A stretch of DNA of 64,000 nucleotides from positions 186,001 through 250,000 of the forward strand of contig NZ_JBHSTQ010000001.1 of the NCBI RefSeq assembly GCF_042660205.1. The letters run 5' to 3'. The notes under the pieces are model-generated. The model saw only the letters and a program-made list of their open reading frames with translations, searched no databases and was not told the origin of the DNA. Source of the stretch: Sporolactobacillus kofuensis (GTDB taxonomy: Bacteria; Bacillota; Bacilli; Bacillales; Sporolactobacillaceae). Positions 18,386 to 24,875 of the stretch are shown here, piece by piece. Positions within the stretch are counted from its first letter, which is position 1, and every line of letters starts with the position of its first letter. The position numbers and the translations under genes are program-made.

Positions 18386-18405
18386 TTTGGGGCAGGTTTG
18401 GGGCA
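18386..18405 (+). repeat. Integrase arm-type sites, left pair
   Basis: TTTGGGGCA occurs at 18386-18394 and 18397-18405, one helical turn apart and 70 bp inside attL. The same word occurs twice just inside the other end, which suggests arm-binding sites for the tyrosine integrase. Confidence 0.7.
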
Positions 18406-18440
18406 ATATTTTATTTTTTAAGCAAAATTTAGGTCATATC

Positions 18441-18478
18441 ACACCTCCTACATCAGTATATTGATGTCAAGGAGGTGT
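18441..18478 (+). promoter_or_regulatory. Hairpin that sequesters the ribosome site of the first prophage gene
   Basis: ACACCTCCT (18441-18449) is complementary to AGGAGGTGT (18470-18478), and ACATCA (18450-18455) to TGATGT (18462-18467). The right arm contains the AAGGAGGTG ribosome site of the next ORF and is followed by a T run, so it could also act as a terminator. Either way it should lower expression of 18485-18667. Confidence 0.6.
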
Positions 18479-18484
18479 TTTTTA

Positions 18485-18667
18485 TTGGTGAAGATAAAGC
18501 ACAATCTTAATACGACGATCGATATGAAGATCTACACATCATTTAGGAAGAAGTGCGATGAAGATGGAAATTCCATGAATGAGGTCTTGGAAGTTTTGAT
18601 GAATGATTACGTAGAAAATGATTATCAGATTGAAGTAGAGAAAAAAATATCTCTTAAGAAAAATTGA
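18485..18667 (+). CDS. Small ribbon-helix-helix-like protein
   Basis: From TTG 18485 (or GTG 18488), seven bases after AAGGAGGTG, 60 residues are read: a beta strand (NTTIDMKIYTSF) then two helices (RKKCDEDGNSMNEVLEVLMNDYVEN). This is the Arc/CopG ribbon-helix-helix pattern of small DNA-binding repressors. As the first gene of the left-end module it may regulate the partition genes. The specific role is unknown. Confidence 0.6.
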   Translation: MVKIKHNLNTTIDMKIYTSFRKKCDEDGNSMNEVLEVLMNDYVENDYQIEVEKKISLKKN

Positions 18668-18668
18668 A

Positions 18669-18832
18669 AGGCAATCCGATCCCCTACCACAGATCACGGA
18701 TTGCCTACCCGTCAGCACAAGGGCCAACGTATGTATTATAACCGATCAGAAACCATCTGACCAATAAACCATACGGCCCGCTGACCCAAAAACCCTGACT
18801 TTTTGTTTCGTCTCGCGCACGCGTACGCGCGA
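18669..18832 (+). other. Highly structured 165-bp region upstream of the partition genes
   Basis: Three nested or adjacent dyads are present: AGGCAATCCG/CGGATTGCCT (18669-18706); a long composite stem joining GTCAGC, GGGC and CGTATG (18711-18733) to CATACG, GCCC and GCTGAC (18770-18785), with an inner hairpin GATCAGA/TCTGACC; and TCGCGC/GCGCGA around ACGCGT (18813-18832). No coding frame fits. It could be a centromere-like site, an origin or a structured leader. Confidence 0.5.
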
Positions 18833-18863
18833 ACAGGGTAGAGAGAGGAGTGGACTTTTTATT

Positions 18864-19196
18864 TTGAAAAAACACGACATCAAATTTGCTGTGAACATTG
18901 ACGACAAACGAAAATTGTTGCTTATGGCTTATGATGCTGATCTATCGTTGACTCAATTTTGTTCAAAGCTTGTCCGGGAAGAACTCGTTCGATATCGTAT
19001 GTATTCAAAAATAGCCTACCCGAAAAACGGTGAGCTTATACACGTCAAATTAGAAGACGATTATTTTAAGATGCTGCAGACGTTGTCAGTACAGTGGCTC
19101 CTTCCCTATCGTCATGTCGTGCATCGATTAGTCACAAATTACCTGAAAGAACCTAATCCAATTGACGCAATGGTGATCTCATACACGGATTTATAA
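18864..19196 (+). CDS. Tandem ribbon-helix-helix-like protein upstream of parM-like gene
   Basis: The 110-residue protein (TTG start, GAGGAG site) appears to contain two copies of a strand-helix-helix unit: DIKFAVNIDDKRKLLLMAYD with following helices, and GELIHVKLEDDYFKMLQTL with VVHRLVTNYLKE. That would be a single-chain version of the usual RHH dimer. DNA binding is inferred from this pattern and from its place directly before a ParM-like gene. No named family is recognised. Confidence 0.55.
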   Translation: MKKHDIKFAVNIDDKRKLLLMAYDADLSLTQFCSKLVREELVRYRMYSKIAYPKNGELIHVKLEDDYFKMLQTLSVQWLLPYRHVVHRLVTNYLKEPNPIDAMVISYTDL

Positions 19197-19200
19197 ATTC

Positions 19201-19219
19201 TGTGGTCCAATGTACCACA
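19201..19219 (+). promoter_or_regulatory. Inverted repeat before the parM-like gene
   Basis: TGTGGT (19201-19206) and ACCACA (19214-19219) form a 19-bp dyad between the stop of the preceding gene and the GGAGGA site of the actin gene. It is a candidate operator or adaptor-binding site. Confidence 0.4.
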
Positions 19220-19236
19220 AAATTGGAGGAATCAGC

Positions 19237-20205
19237 ATGAACAGCTTGTCTTATATTGATTTAGGTTACGGTTGGACTAAAGGTATTGGATCCGGAAAAC
19301 AATTTTTTGAACCGTCGGTCGTTGGCGATGCACGGCCGCTGATGGATGAGCAAACTAAAGACGGAGATCTGATTTACCACGATGACGACAAATCGCTCTT
19401 TGTTGGTGGTCTTGCATTGCGACAGAGCAAGATAAGATACAACAGCACGGGAGAAAACAAAGCAGAAACCTGGACAACTGAAATACTTCTTAAATCTGGT
19501 CTTGCCACATTATCCCCTACTGGTCCTACAAATCTTCTCACAGGACTTCCAGTTGATTATTATATGAAGCAAAAAAAATCAATGGCAATGTTAATCGATG
19601 GATTTAATACATCAGGACCGTACCAATTGGAGATGGTCGGAAACAGATATAAAGTCCGGGCGAATCCATTGATCGCAAATTATAAAATCGTGCCGCAACC
19701 ATTTGGCAGCGCGATGGATTATCTATTAGACGACCGAGGAAACGTAAAAAAAATGAGCGATGCAAAGAAGTCTATTCTTGTGATCGACATCGGTTACTAT
19801 ACTTTGGATCTTCTTGAACTGATCGGAATGGAAATCGGCAAAAACAGCCGATCACCTCATGGTTTGGGCGTGGATACAGCTTACAATATTCTACGTGGTT
19901 ATCTCATTGATCAGCTTGGCCGCGCACCTGAACGATTTGAAATGGATCGATACGTGTTATCAGGTGAATATGCCGGATATGACATTCGTCCTCTCGTTGA
20001 GCAGGCTTTCCAAGCACTAGCACAGCAGATTTTATTGGAGATTGATAGCCTATCAACCTACTACGATCTGTATCTGCTAACCGGTGGCTGTGCCCCACTA
20101 ATTAAGGATTTCATCAATCTCCCAAATTTAGTTGTACTCGAAAATTCACAGTTTGCTAATGTTCGTGGTTATGGGAAAATTGGTGCTCGGCTATGGTTGA
20201 AGTGA
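19237..20205 (+). CDS. ParM/StbA-type actin-like DNA segregation protein
   Basis: The 322-residue protein (ATG 19237 behind GGAGGA) has the actin ATPase signatures: phosphate-1 SYIDLGYGWTKG, phosphate-2 ILVIDIGYYTLDLL and adenosine motif LLTGGCAPL. LTGLPVDYY and SPHGLGVDT are also ParM-like. ParM-type actins polymerise to push DNA copies apart and use a ParR adaptor on a parC site. The next gene, overlapping by 13 bp, is a small RHH-like protein of ParR size. Such modules belong to plasmids; here the module is inside an integrated phage. Confidence 0.85.
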   Translation: MNSLSYIDLGYGWTKGIGSGKQFFEPSVVGDARPLMDEQTKDGDLIYHDDDKSLFVGGLALRQSKIRYNSTGENKAETWTTEILLKSGLATLSPTGPTNLLTGLPVDYYMKQKKSMAMLIDGFNTSGPYQLEMVGNRYKVRANPLIANYKIVPQPFGSAMDYLLDDRGNVKKMSDAKKSILVIDIGYYTLDLLELIGMEIGKNSRSPHGLGVDTAYNILRGYLIDQLGRAPERFEMDRYVLSGEYAGYDIRPLVEQAFQALAQQILLEIDSLSTYYDLYLLTGGCAPLIKDFINLPNLVVLENSQFANVRGYGKIGARLWLK

Positions 20206-20435
20206 TTCGCATCCGATTACGCAAGAAAAAAGATGATGATTTACGTGTAGCATTTGAGAATATAAATGAAGACAAAAGTGATTTGATTCGGGCAGCACTA
20301 AGAGCATATTTGTTTGACCGTGCAGAGCGTCCGTCCATGCTTGTTTCGCGTAAGCCTGTCCTTAAACTGGAGAAGAAAGAAAAACCAGACTATGCCGTCA
20401 CTGATGGACTTGATGATCTTTTAAATAATTTCTAG
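20193..20435 (+). CDS. ParR-like partition adaptor (ribbon-helix-helix)
   Basis: 80 residues starting inside the actin gene. The N-terminal strand (VIRIRLRKKKDDDLRVAFE), helix (NINEDKSDLIRAALRAYL) and acidic C-terminal tail (GLDDLLNNF) fit ParR-like proteins, whose RHH part binds parC and whose tail contacts the filament. The assignment rests on size, pattern and overlap with the ParM-like gene. Confidence 0.65.
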   Translation: MVEVIRIRLRKKKDDDLRVAFENINEDKSDLIRAALRAYLFDRAERPSMLVSRKPVLKLEKKEKPDYAVTDGLDDLLNNF

Positions 20436-20597
20436 TAAAACAGCAAAAATTTCGCCGTTATCTCCACAGTTTGAAACAAAATAGACACTTTTGAATATGT
20501 TTAATCGCTTACATTTGCATAAGTTTGATTTGCACAAATTATTAATTCAAGAGATAATAACGTTGTTGGGAAGGATCGAAGAGGAATCCTATATAAA
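20436..20597. other. AT-rich gap after the parR-like gene
   Basis: About 160 bp without a convincing gene. It contains the near-repeats TTTGCATAA and TTTGCACAA within 20 bp, possibly part of a protein-binding site. Confidence 0.35.
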
Positions 20598-20630
20598 AAA
20601 TACCTGTCCTTGGGTGAAGGATGGGTATTT
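20598..20630. terminator. Bidirectional terminator, partition module / LexA-like operon
   Basis: AAATACC-TG-TCCTT pairs with AAGGA-TG-GGTATTT. The minus side has six T residues and the plus side five. It lies directly after the stop of the minus-strand gene at 20631. Confidence 0.8.
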
Positions 20631-20813
20631 TTATGCGCTCTTTACTAAACGACTGGCAAGGATACCCTCTTTTTGAAAGATCCGGAGTTGTTTTTTTGAG
20701 TAGCAATATGCTTTAACATACGTCTCCCCTACTTGGATCACACGAATATGTCGCTGTGAGAAATTGCCGTTTTTCGCCTGATAAATGATCTCCAAGATAT
20801 CGCCGATCTTCAT
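20631..20813 (-). CDS. Small phage protein of unknown function
   Basis: A 60-residue protein (MKIGDILEIIYQAKNG, then RHIRVIQVGETYVKAYCYSKKQ) overlaps the preceding LexA-like gene by ATGA, so the two are co-translated. The beta-rich pattern with YVKAYCY resembles small WYL-like or SH3-barrel proteins found beside phage regulators, but I cannot name a family. Confidence 0.7.
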   Translation of the reverse strand: MKIGDILEIIYQAKNGNFSQRHIRVIQVGETYVKAYCYSKKQLRIFQKEGILASRLVKSA

Positions 20814-21010
20814 GGCACGACCCTCAGTGTTCGCGGACATCCGTGTTCAAACTCGACACGCCCATCCTTTTTCAATCGTTCTAAATGTCCCTGAACCGTG
20901 CTTGTAGATTTGAGATTGACTTCATCAGCTAACTCGCGAACAGATGGTGGATAGCCTTGTTCTTTTGTTAATTTTTTGATTGCATCTATAATCATTTCAC
21001 GTCTTTTCAA
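20810..21010 (-). CDS. LexA-like DNA-binding domain protein without protease domain
   Basis: 66 residues from TTG 21010 behind GAGGTG match the LexA N-terminal winged helix: MIIDAIKKLTKEQGYPPSV, RELADEVNLKSTSTVQGHL, ERLKKDGRVE. Host LexA continues with a Ser/Lys autopeptidase of over 100 residues, which is absent here. It could bind LexA boxes without being cleaved in the SOS response. Two LexA-type boxes lie in its divergent promoter region. Confidence 0.85.
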   Translation of the reverse strand: MKRREMIIDAIKKLTKEQGYPPSVRELADEVNLKSTSTVQGHLERLKKDGRVEFEHGCPRTLRVVP

Positions 21011-21028
21011 AACAATCACCTCATAATT

Positions 21029-21087
21029 ATTATAACGAACATTTGTTTCCTTTTCCAGTATTAAAAGAACATTTGTTCGTGTATAAT
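21029..21087. promoter_or_regulatory. Divergent promoters with two LexA boxes
   Basis: CGAACATTTGTTTC (21036-21049) abuts the minus-strand -10 TATAAT (21029-21034). AGAACATTTGTTCG (21066-21079) abuts the plus-strand -10 TATAAT (21082-21087). Both fit the Bacillus SOS box CGAACNNNNGTTCG closely. Host LexA, the prophage LexA-like protein, or both may bind. Confidence 0.82.
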
Positions 21088-21107
21088 ATAACAAAAGGAG
21101 TGATTTT

Positions 21108-21287
21108 ATGATATTGAGTGACTTCGAGCGCAAAGTAAAGCAGATACTTTTAAATGATCGTTCATATGATCGTTCACCTAATATGGATGCCTTGGAGCAG
21201 CGAACAGGTCATGATAAAAAGGAAATCGAGGAAACGATTAAAAAACTTAGAGAAATACCAAGATCTCAAGGTGGTCTAGGATTATGA
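21108..21287 (+). CDS. Small SOS-box-controlled protein preceding yolD-like gene
   Basis: 59 residues (MILSDFERKVKQILLNDRSY ...) from ATG 21108 behind AAAGGAG. The stop TGA overlaps the ATG of the YolD-like gene, so the pair is translationally coupled. Charged and helical; no family recognised. The LexA box and -10 directly upstream suggest damage induction. Confidence 0.75.
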   Translation: MILSDFERKVKQILLNDRSYDRSPNMDALEQRTGHDKKEIEETIKKLREIPRSQGGLGL

Positions 21288-21643
21288 ACAAATTGACGCC
21301 AGGAAGCAATATGAGATGGGAAAGCATGCGTATGATGTTACCGGAACACATAGCGCGGATTCATGAAGACCTTGAAAATGAGAAAAAGATTGCTCGACCC
21401 ATTTTAGCTGAGGATGAGTTGGACCAGATCGGGCGCACACTGCAGGAAGCTATTGAGAAACATTCACTCATTGAATTAAGCCACTACAAAGATGGGTTCA
21501 TTAAACAGGCTATTTGTTATCCAGTTCGACTTGATCCAATCACTAAACAATTGATTGTCCATGATTCTTTCGGAATTAAGTGGAGGTATGATTTTCAGGA
21601 TGTTATTGATGTTCATTTAGGCAGTAAACAATCTGAATTGTAA
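21284..21643 (+). CDS. YolD-like family protein (prophage copy)
   Basis: 119 residues beginning MNKLTPGSNMRWESMRMMLP, the YolD hallmark, and continuing with SHYKDGFIKQ and DSFGIKWRYDFQDVIDV. It is clearly paralogous to the host protein at 9552-9935. YolD-like proteins associate with Y-family polymerase genes; none is present in this prophage, so the protein may act with a host polymerase. The LexA-boxed operon indicates SOS induction. Confidence 0.88.
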   Translation: MNKLTPGSNMRWESMRMMLPEHIARIHEDLENEKKIARPILAEDELDQIGRTLQEAIEKHSLIELSHYKDGFIKQAICYPVRLDPITKQLIVHDSFGIKWRYDFQDVIDVHLGSKQSEL

Positions 21644-21695
21644 TCGTTTGATAACAACTAAACTTGACGATACTTAATATATCCCTCTATTCCTT

Positions 21696-21726
21696 CCCTG
21701 TGCATCTGCATGGGGATTTTTTATGC
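21696..21726 (+). terminator. Terminator after yolD-like operon
   Basis: CCCTGTGCA / TGCATGGGG hairpin with a short loop, followed by ATTTTTT. Confidence 0.7.
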
Positions 21727-21804
21727 AAATATTTTTTATTTACCTCACCATTTTTTGAAGTTATCTCTACTTAACATATGAACAAAACAATGGAAAGTAG
21801 GGAT

Positions 21805-22038
21805 ATGATGAAACACACTGAAATCGAATATCGACTTTTGCACGCTGTAAGGTTGGAACTTGAGAAAAGAATGCTCAATGAGCAACAATCAAAAGCAGGA
21901 TATCTGTCTACAAAATTCTTACTGGAATACGAAGATATTATACTTTGGCATTTTGGATTAAATGATCGCGTGAAGCTTAACGATGTTGTTGATCTAGTGC
22001 TGAATGGCTGGGAACAGGACCAAGATAGCATATTATAA
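21805..22038 (+). CDS. Hypothetical prophage protein (77 aa)
   Basis: The likely start is ATG 21805 behind GTAGGGA. The helical, charged sequence (HTEIEYRLLHAVRLELEKRM, LNDVVDLVLNGWEQDQDS) resembles no family I know. It lies on the plus strand between the SOS operon and the structured RNA. Confidence 0.6.
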   Translation: MMKHTEIEYRLLHAVRLELEKRMLNEQQSKAGYLSTKFLLEYEDIILWHFGLNDRVKLNDVVDLVLNGWEQDQDSIL

Positions 22039-22126
22039 GAGAATGATTTGATACACAAAAAAATTAAGGTTCATTAAAAGGGTTGAGATATAGCTTGTCG
22101 AATTAAAAGTAAGGGAGATGATGTAT

Positions 22127-22363
22127 ATGTCAAAAGATAACTCAATTAAGCAGAAGTATGCGTATGAGTGGACGGAAATCGATTATATTTTAAAAAAGCT
22201 TGAAAACGAAACAATTTACGATCATAACGGAAATATAGATCGAGCTGCTGGATCATTGCATACTAATGGAGTGAATTTAAGAAAACAAATTGATTCATTG
22301 CTATTTAAAATCGATAATGACATTCCAGGTGACCTCGAAGGATTCAAGTTCCCTAACATTTGA
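22127..22363 (+). CDS. Hypothetical prophage protein (78 aa)
   Basis: The start at 22127 is preceded by AAGGGAG. Reads MSKDNSIKQKYAYEWTEIDY and LRKQIDSLLFKIDNDIPGD. No family recognised. A terminator follows 12 bp after the stop. Confidence 0.6.
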   Translation: MSKDNSIKQKYAYEWTEIDYILKKLENETIYDHNGNIDRAAGSLHTNGVNLRKQIDSLLFKIDNDIPGDLEGFKFPNI

Positions 22364-22375
22364 ATAAATATATAT

Positions 22376-22394
22376 CCCCGGTCAATAGCTGGGG
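22376..22394 (+). terminator. Terminator after 22127-22363
   Basis: CCCCGGT / GCTGGGG (7 bp with two wobbles) around a 5-nt loop, followed by GTTTGTT. It separates the plus-strand genes from the convergent structured RNA. Confidence 0.6.
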
Positions 22395-22404
22395 GTTTGT
22401 TATG

Positions 22405-22878
22405 TAAAAAGGTGCCCGCGCATTCGCAGTCACCCTTTTTTGTAATGAAGTATATAAAGTTAAACACATCTGGTAAATGCCCCAAGATGGGTACTGCCCC
22501 CATCATGCCATGGATCACTCCGATGACACCCACGTGAAAGGTGGGCTGCTTTCTGTTTGCATATTGGAACACACATTCAAACGGCTATCCGTCTGAATGA
22601 TCACCAACCATTGTCACGCGCCGTCGGTCGTAGCGCGGTACGGTTTACGCTGTGATCAGCTGATCTTTGGCGCCCTTGCGATTTCAGGTCGCAGGTTTCC
22701 GCTAGCACAATTAACAAACCAGGCAAGGATTTGCACCCTGCATAGAAACCATCCATAAATGGTAAGCCTAGAAAGAATCGTTTGCTGCTGCTACGCTTAC
22801 CTCGGCTCAGTTTCAATTCTTGCACCTAGCGTCTACCTATTCCACCACTGGTTCGCAGCTGTTTAAGTCAGCCCTGTT
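22405..22878 (-). ncRNA. Large structured prophage RNA with a tRNA-Leu-like domain
   Basis: About 475 nt on the minus strand between an extended -10 promoter and a terminator (GGGTG/CACC stem with A and T tracts, 22406-22441). No coding frame fits. It is dense in helices: an 11-bp hairpin at 22574-22599, GGTAAGC/GCTTACC (22761-22767 with 22795-22801), and a helix from its loop (22773-22780) to 22814-22821 that would make a pseudoknot. The 5' part (22714-22856) mimics tRNA-Leu: 9-bp acceptor-like helix, D-arm GGTGGAATAGGTAGACGC, and T-arm with loop TGCAAAT, but no CCA end and an enlarged middle. Size and prophage location recall ROOL/GOLLD RNAs; family membership is unproven. Confidence 0.72.
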
Positions 22879-22884
22879 ACTTAT

Positions 22885-22893
22885 ATTATACCA
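22885..22893 (-). promoter_or_regulatory. Extended -10 promoter of the structured RNA
   Basis: The minus strand reads TGGTATAAT at 22893-22885, an extended -10 element, giving a start near 22878. No good -35 is seen, as is common for extended -10 promoters. Confidence 0.7.
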
Positions 22894-22905
22894 CAATATG
22901 TATGG

Positions 22906-22923
22906 GCCCGGAGCAATCCGGGC
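22906..22923 (-). terminator. Hairpin at the end of the lysis operon
   Basis: GCCCGGA/TCCGGGC, 7 bp with a 4-nt loop, lies after the holin stop and just before the RNA promoter. There is no T tract on the minus side, so termination would be partial. Confidence 0.45.
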
Positions 22924-22948
22924 TTATGATATATTGATGATCGTTATG

Positions 22949-23392
22949 TCAAGATTTAGGTGTTTGCTGTGCTTTGGCGTTCTCTAAGGCGTTCTGGATG
23001 CCTTTCTGAAGATCAGCTACATTGTACGTGTTAGATTGTGGAGCAGCTGCCGTAACAGTTGCTTGAATTTGTTTCTTAGCTTGATCTACAGCCACACCAA
23101 GAGCAGCGTGTAAATCAGTTACAGCAGCCTGAATGTAAGTTTTAACGCGCTCTGCATCCAATTTAATGTGGAATTTTGCCGCAAAAGCAACCAGAGCATC
23201 GGCAACAAACTGATACTTTGCAACGCCTAGACCTTTGCCATTGTAGATGCTCTCGGCAGCCTTAACAAGGGTCAAAGCATGTGACTTTAGAATTAAGTCA
23301 ACCGCAAAAGAAAAGCCGTATTTGACGGTCGTACCGATCAATGCGGCAATAACTGCAAAGATTGCTGTATCGAGATAATTTGAAATGTCCAT
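22949..23392 (-). CDS. Phage holin, LLH family
   Basis: 147 residues. One N-terminal transmembrane helix (AIFAVIAALIGTTVKYGFSF) and a long Ala/Gln/Lys-rich soluble tail match the LLH holin family (e.g. Lactobacillus phage LL-H). Holins form membrane lesions at the end of the lytic cycle. It follows the endolysin gene, as expected for a lysis cassette. Confidence 0.85.
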   Translation of the reverse strand: MDISNYLDTAIFAVIAALIGTTVKYGFSFAVDLILKSHALTLVKAAESIYNGKGLGVAKYQFVADALVAFAAKFHIKLDAERVKTYIQAAVTDLHAALGVAVDQAKKQIQATVTAAAPQSNTYNVADLQKGIQNALENAKAQQTPKS

Positions 23393-23488
23393 GAGATCAC
23401 TCCTTCAAATAATAATGGTGTGTGCCTTGCCCTTCCGGTCTGCACAGCTGCATTCGCCCCTAATTATGGCTTCAGTCCCCATTAAAAA

Positions 23489-23522
23489 AATCGTCCGATT
23501 ATCGTACGAAAATCAGACGATT
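23489..23522 (-). terminator. Terminator after endolysin gene
   Basis: A 12-bp stem with one wobble (AATCGTCTGATT / AATCGGACGATT) and TTTTT on the minus strand overlaps the endolysin stop codon. The holin may therefore be expressed at a different level. Confidence 0.75.
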
Positions 23523-24822
23523 AGTATTTTAGTTTCTGTCCCGGATGAATCAGGTCAGAGCGCAAATGATTAATAGATTTGATATGTGCAACGGTTGTCT
23601 TGTGAGTACGTGAGATCGACCACAGTGAATCACCTGATCGAACATTATAAACATGTGTCGATGGCTTAACAGTTTGCTTAGATGCTGTTTTTGTCAGCCT
23701 CAGGTGCTGTCCTGGATAAATAACAGTTGAATGTAATCCATTGAGCGACATGATCGTGCGATAGCTTACGCCATGTGCTTTGCCAATACCGCTCAGTGTG
23801 TCGCCTGGTTTAACTGTGTATGTTGATGTCACAGTTTTCTTAACAGGCACTTTTGTAACCTGTTTGATTACTTTTGCAGGTGCAGGCTTAACTCCGGATT
23901 TCAGTTTAGAGAGCAAGGCAAGGTTCTGTGCAGCCGTACCACTGTAATTTGCAATACCGTAAGACTTGGCCAGTGTCGCACGTGCTGAATAACTCCATGC
24001 CTTTTTATGCTGCTTGAGCCAATTAACAAGGCTTATGCTGCCAATCTTTTTAACGACCTTTGTAGGTGTAGAATTTGGAGCGATATTGGTGTCGCTATAC
24101 TTGCCGGCGTAGTCCTGCGACACGTCAAAATAGCCACTCATACCTTTAAACTTGTAGCTTGAGGACCATTGCCAAGAACCCTTGATACCTTTGTACCACT
24201 GTGGTTCTTTAGTGCCGCCGTTGTATCTTGCCAACCACGGATCAGAGACTGAGAGTTTGCTAGGATCAAGGTTACTGTTATAAAAGCTAGATCCGGAGTA
24301 AAGGTCCACGATCGGATATCCAAGCTGGTGCATCTGGCTGATAAACGCATTAACAGCGACAGTCATTTGGTCGCGATTCGACTTCTTGATTTCAACATCC
24401 ACTACGACGATGCCATCTTTTAGCTTGTCAAAACCGACATACTTTAATTGCTGATTAAAATAGTCAGCTTCTGCTTTTGCTCCCGAAGTTGTACCCGATC
24501 TAAAAAAATGATATGCATTGACCGACATGCCTGCTTGTGATGCATTGGCAATATTGACACTGGCAGCTTGGTCAATAAAGTTGGTACCATCACTAACCTT
24601 TACGACAACCCCATCTACTCCACTCGCCTTTAGTGTTTGATAAAACGACAAAGGTAAGCCGCTTTTGGAGTTGTGATGAGACACATCAATAAAATCTACT
24701 TTTGGTGCTGCGTGTACCGGCGCAATAAAAGAGAGCACCAACGCAATCGTTAGTGCTCCGGAAACAAATCCATTTAGTAATCTTTTCAAAGCTAATCGCT
24801 TCCTTTTATGATATTTTCCCAT
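23521..24822 (-). CDS. Endolysin: GH25 lysozyme with signal peptide and two LysM domains
   Basis: 433 residues from ATG 24822 (AAGGAGG site). A basic N terminus, hydrophobic core and AxA-type site (PVHA/AP near residue 39) form a Sec signal peptide. A GH25 muramidase domain follows (VDFIDVSHHNS, GIVVVDVEI, WQWSSSYKF), then a short helical module (SLVNWLKQHKKAWSY), then two LysM repeats (TYTVKPGDTLSGIGKAHG; VYNVRSGDSLWSISRTHK). It cleaves peptidoglycan glycan strands. A secreted endolysin can reach the wall without a large-pore holin. Confidence 0.93.
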   Translation of the reverse strand: MGKYHKRKRLALKRLLNGFVSGALTIALVLSFIAPVHAAPKVDFIDVSHHNSKSGLPLSFYQTLKASGVDGVVVKVSDGTNFIDQAASVNIANASQAGMSVNAYHFFRSGTTSGAKAEADYFNQQLKYVGFDKLKDGIVVVDVEIKKSNRDQMTVAVNAFISQMHQLGYPIVDLYSGSSFYNSNLDPSKLSVSDPWLARYNGGTKEPQWYKGIKGSWQWSSSYKFKGMSGYFDVSQDYAGKYSDTNIAPNSTPTKVVKKIGSISLVNWLKQHKKAWSYSARATLAKSYGIANYSGTAAQNLALLSKLKSGVKPAPAKVIKQVTKVPVKKTVTSTYTVKPGDTLSGIGKAHGVSYRTIMSLNGLHSTVIYPGQHLRLTKTASKQTVKPSTHVYNVRSGDSLWSISRTHKTTVAHIKSINHLRSDLIHPGQKLKY

Positions 24823-24857
24823 TTTTGAATTCGCCTCCTTTCGGTATATGTAAAAAT

Positions 24858-24875
24858 AGCGCCCATTTGGACGCT
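24858..24875 (-). terminator. Hairpin after XhlA-like gene
   Basis: AGCGTCC / GGGCGCT with loop AAAT, then ATTTTTA on the minus strand, directly at the stop codon of the XhlA-like gene. Confidence 0.6.

Noticed and set aside
22222..22825. Minus-strand ORFs within the structured RNA region
   Set aside because: No ribosome sites, odd composition, and they cross strong helices and the terminator; the RNA interpretation explains the region better.
22405..22878. tmRNA or group I intron
   Set aside because: The tRNA-like part is internal, not made from the two ends, and no tag reading frame is seen; the insertion in the tRNA-like part is too short for a group I intron and the core P/Q/R/S elements are absent.
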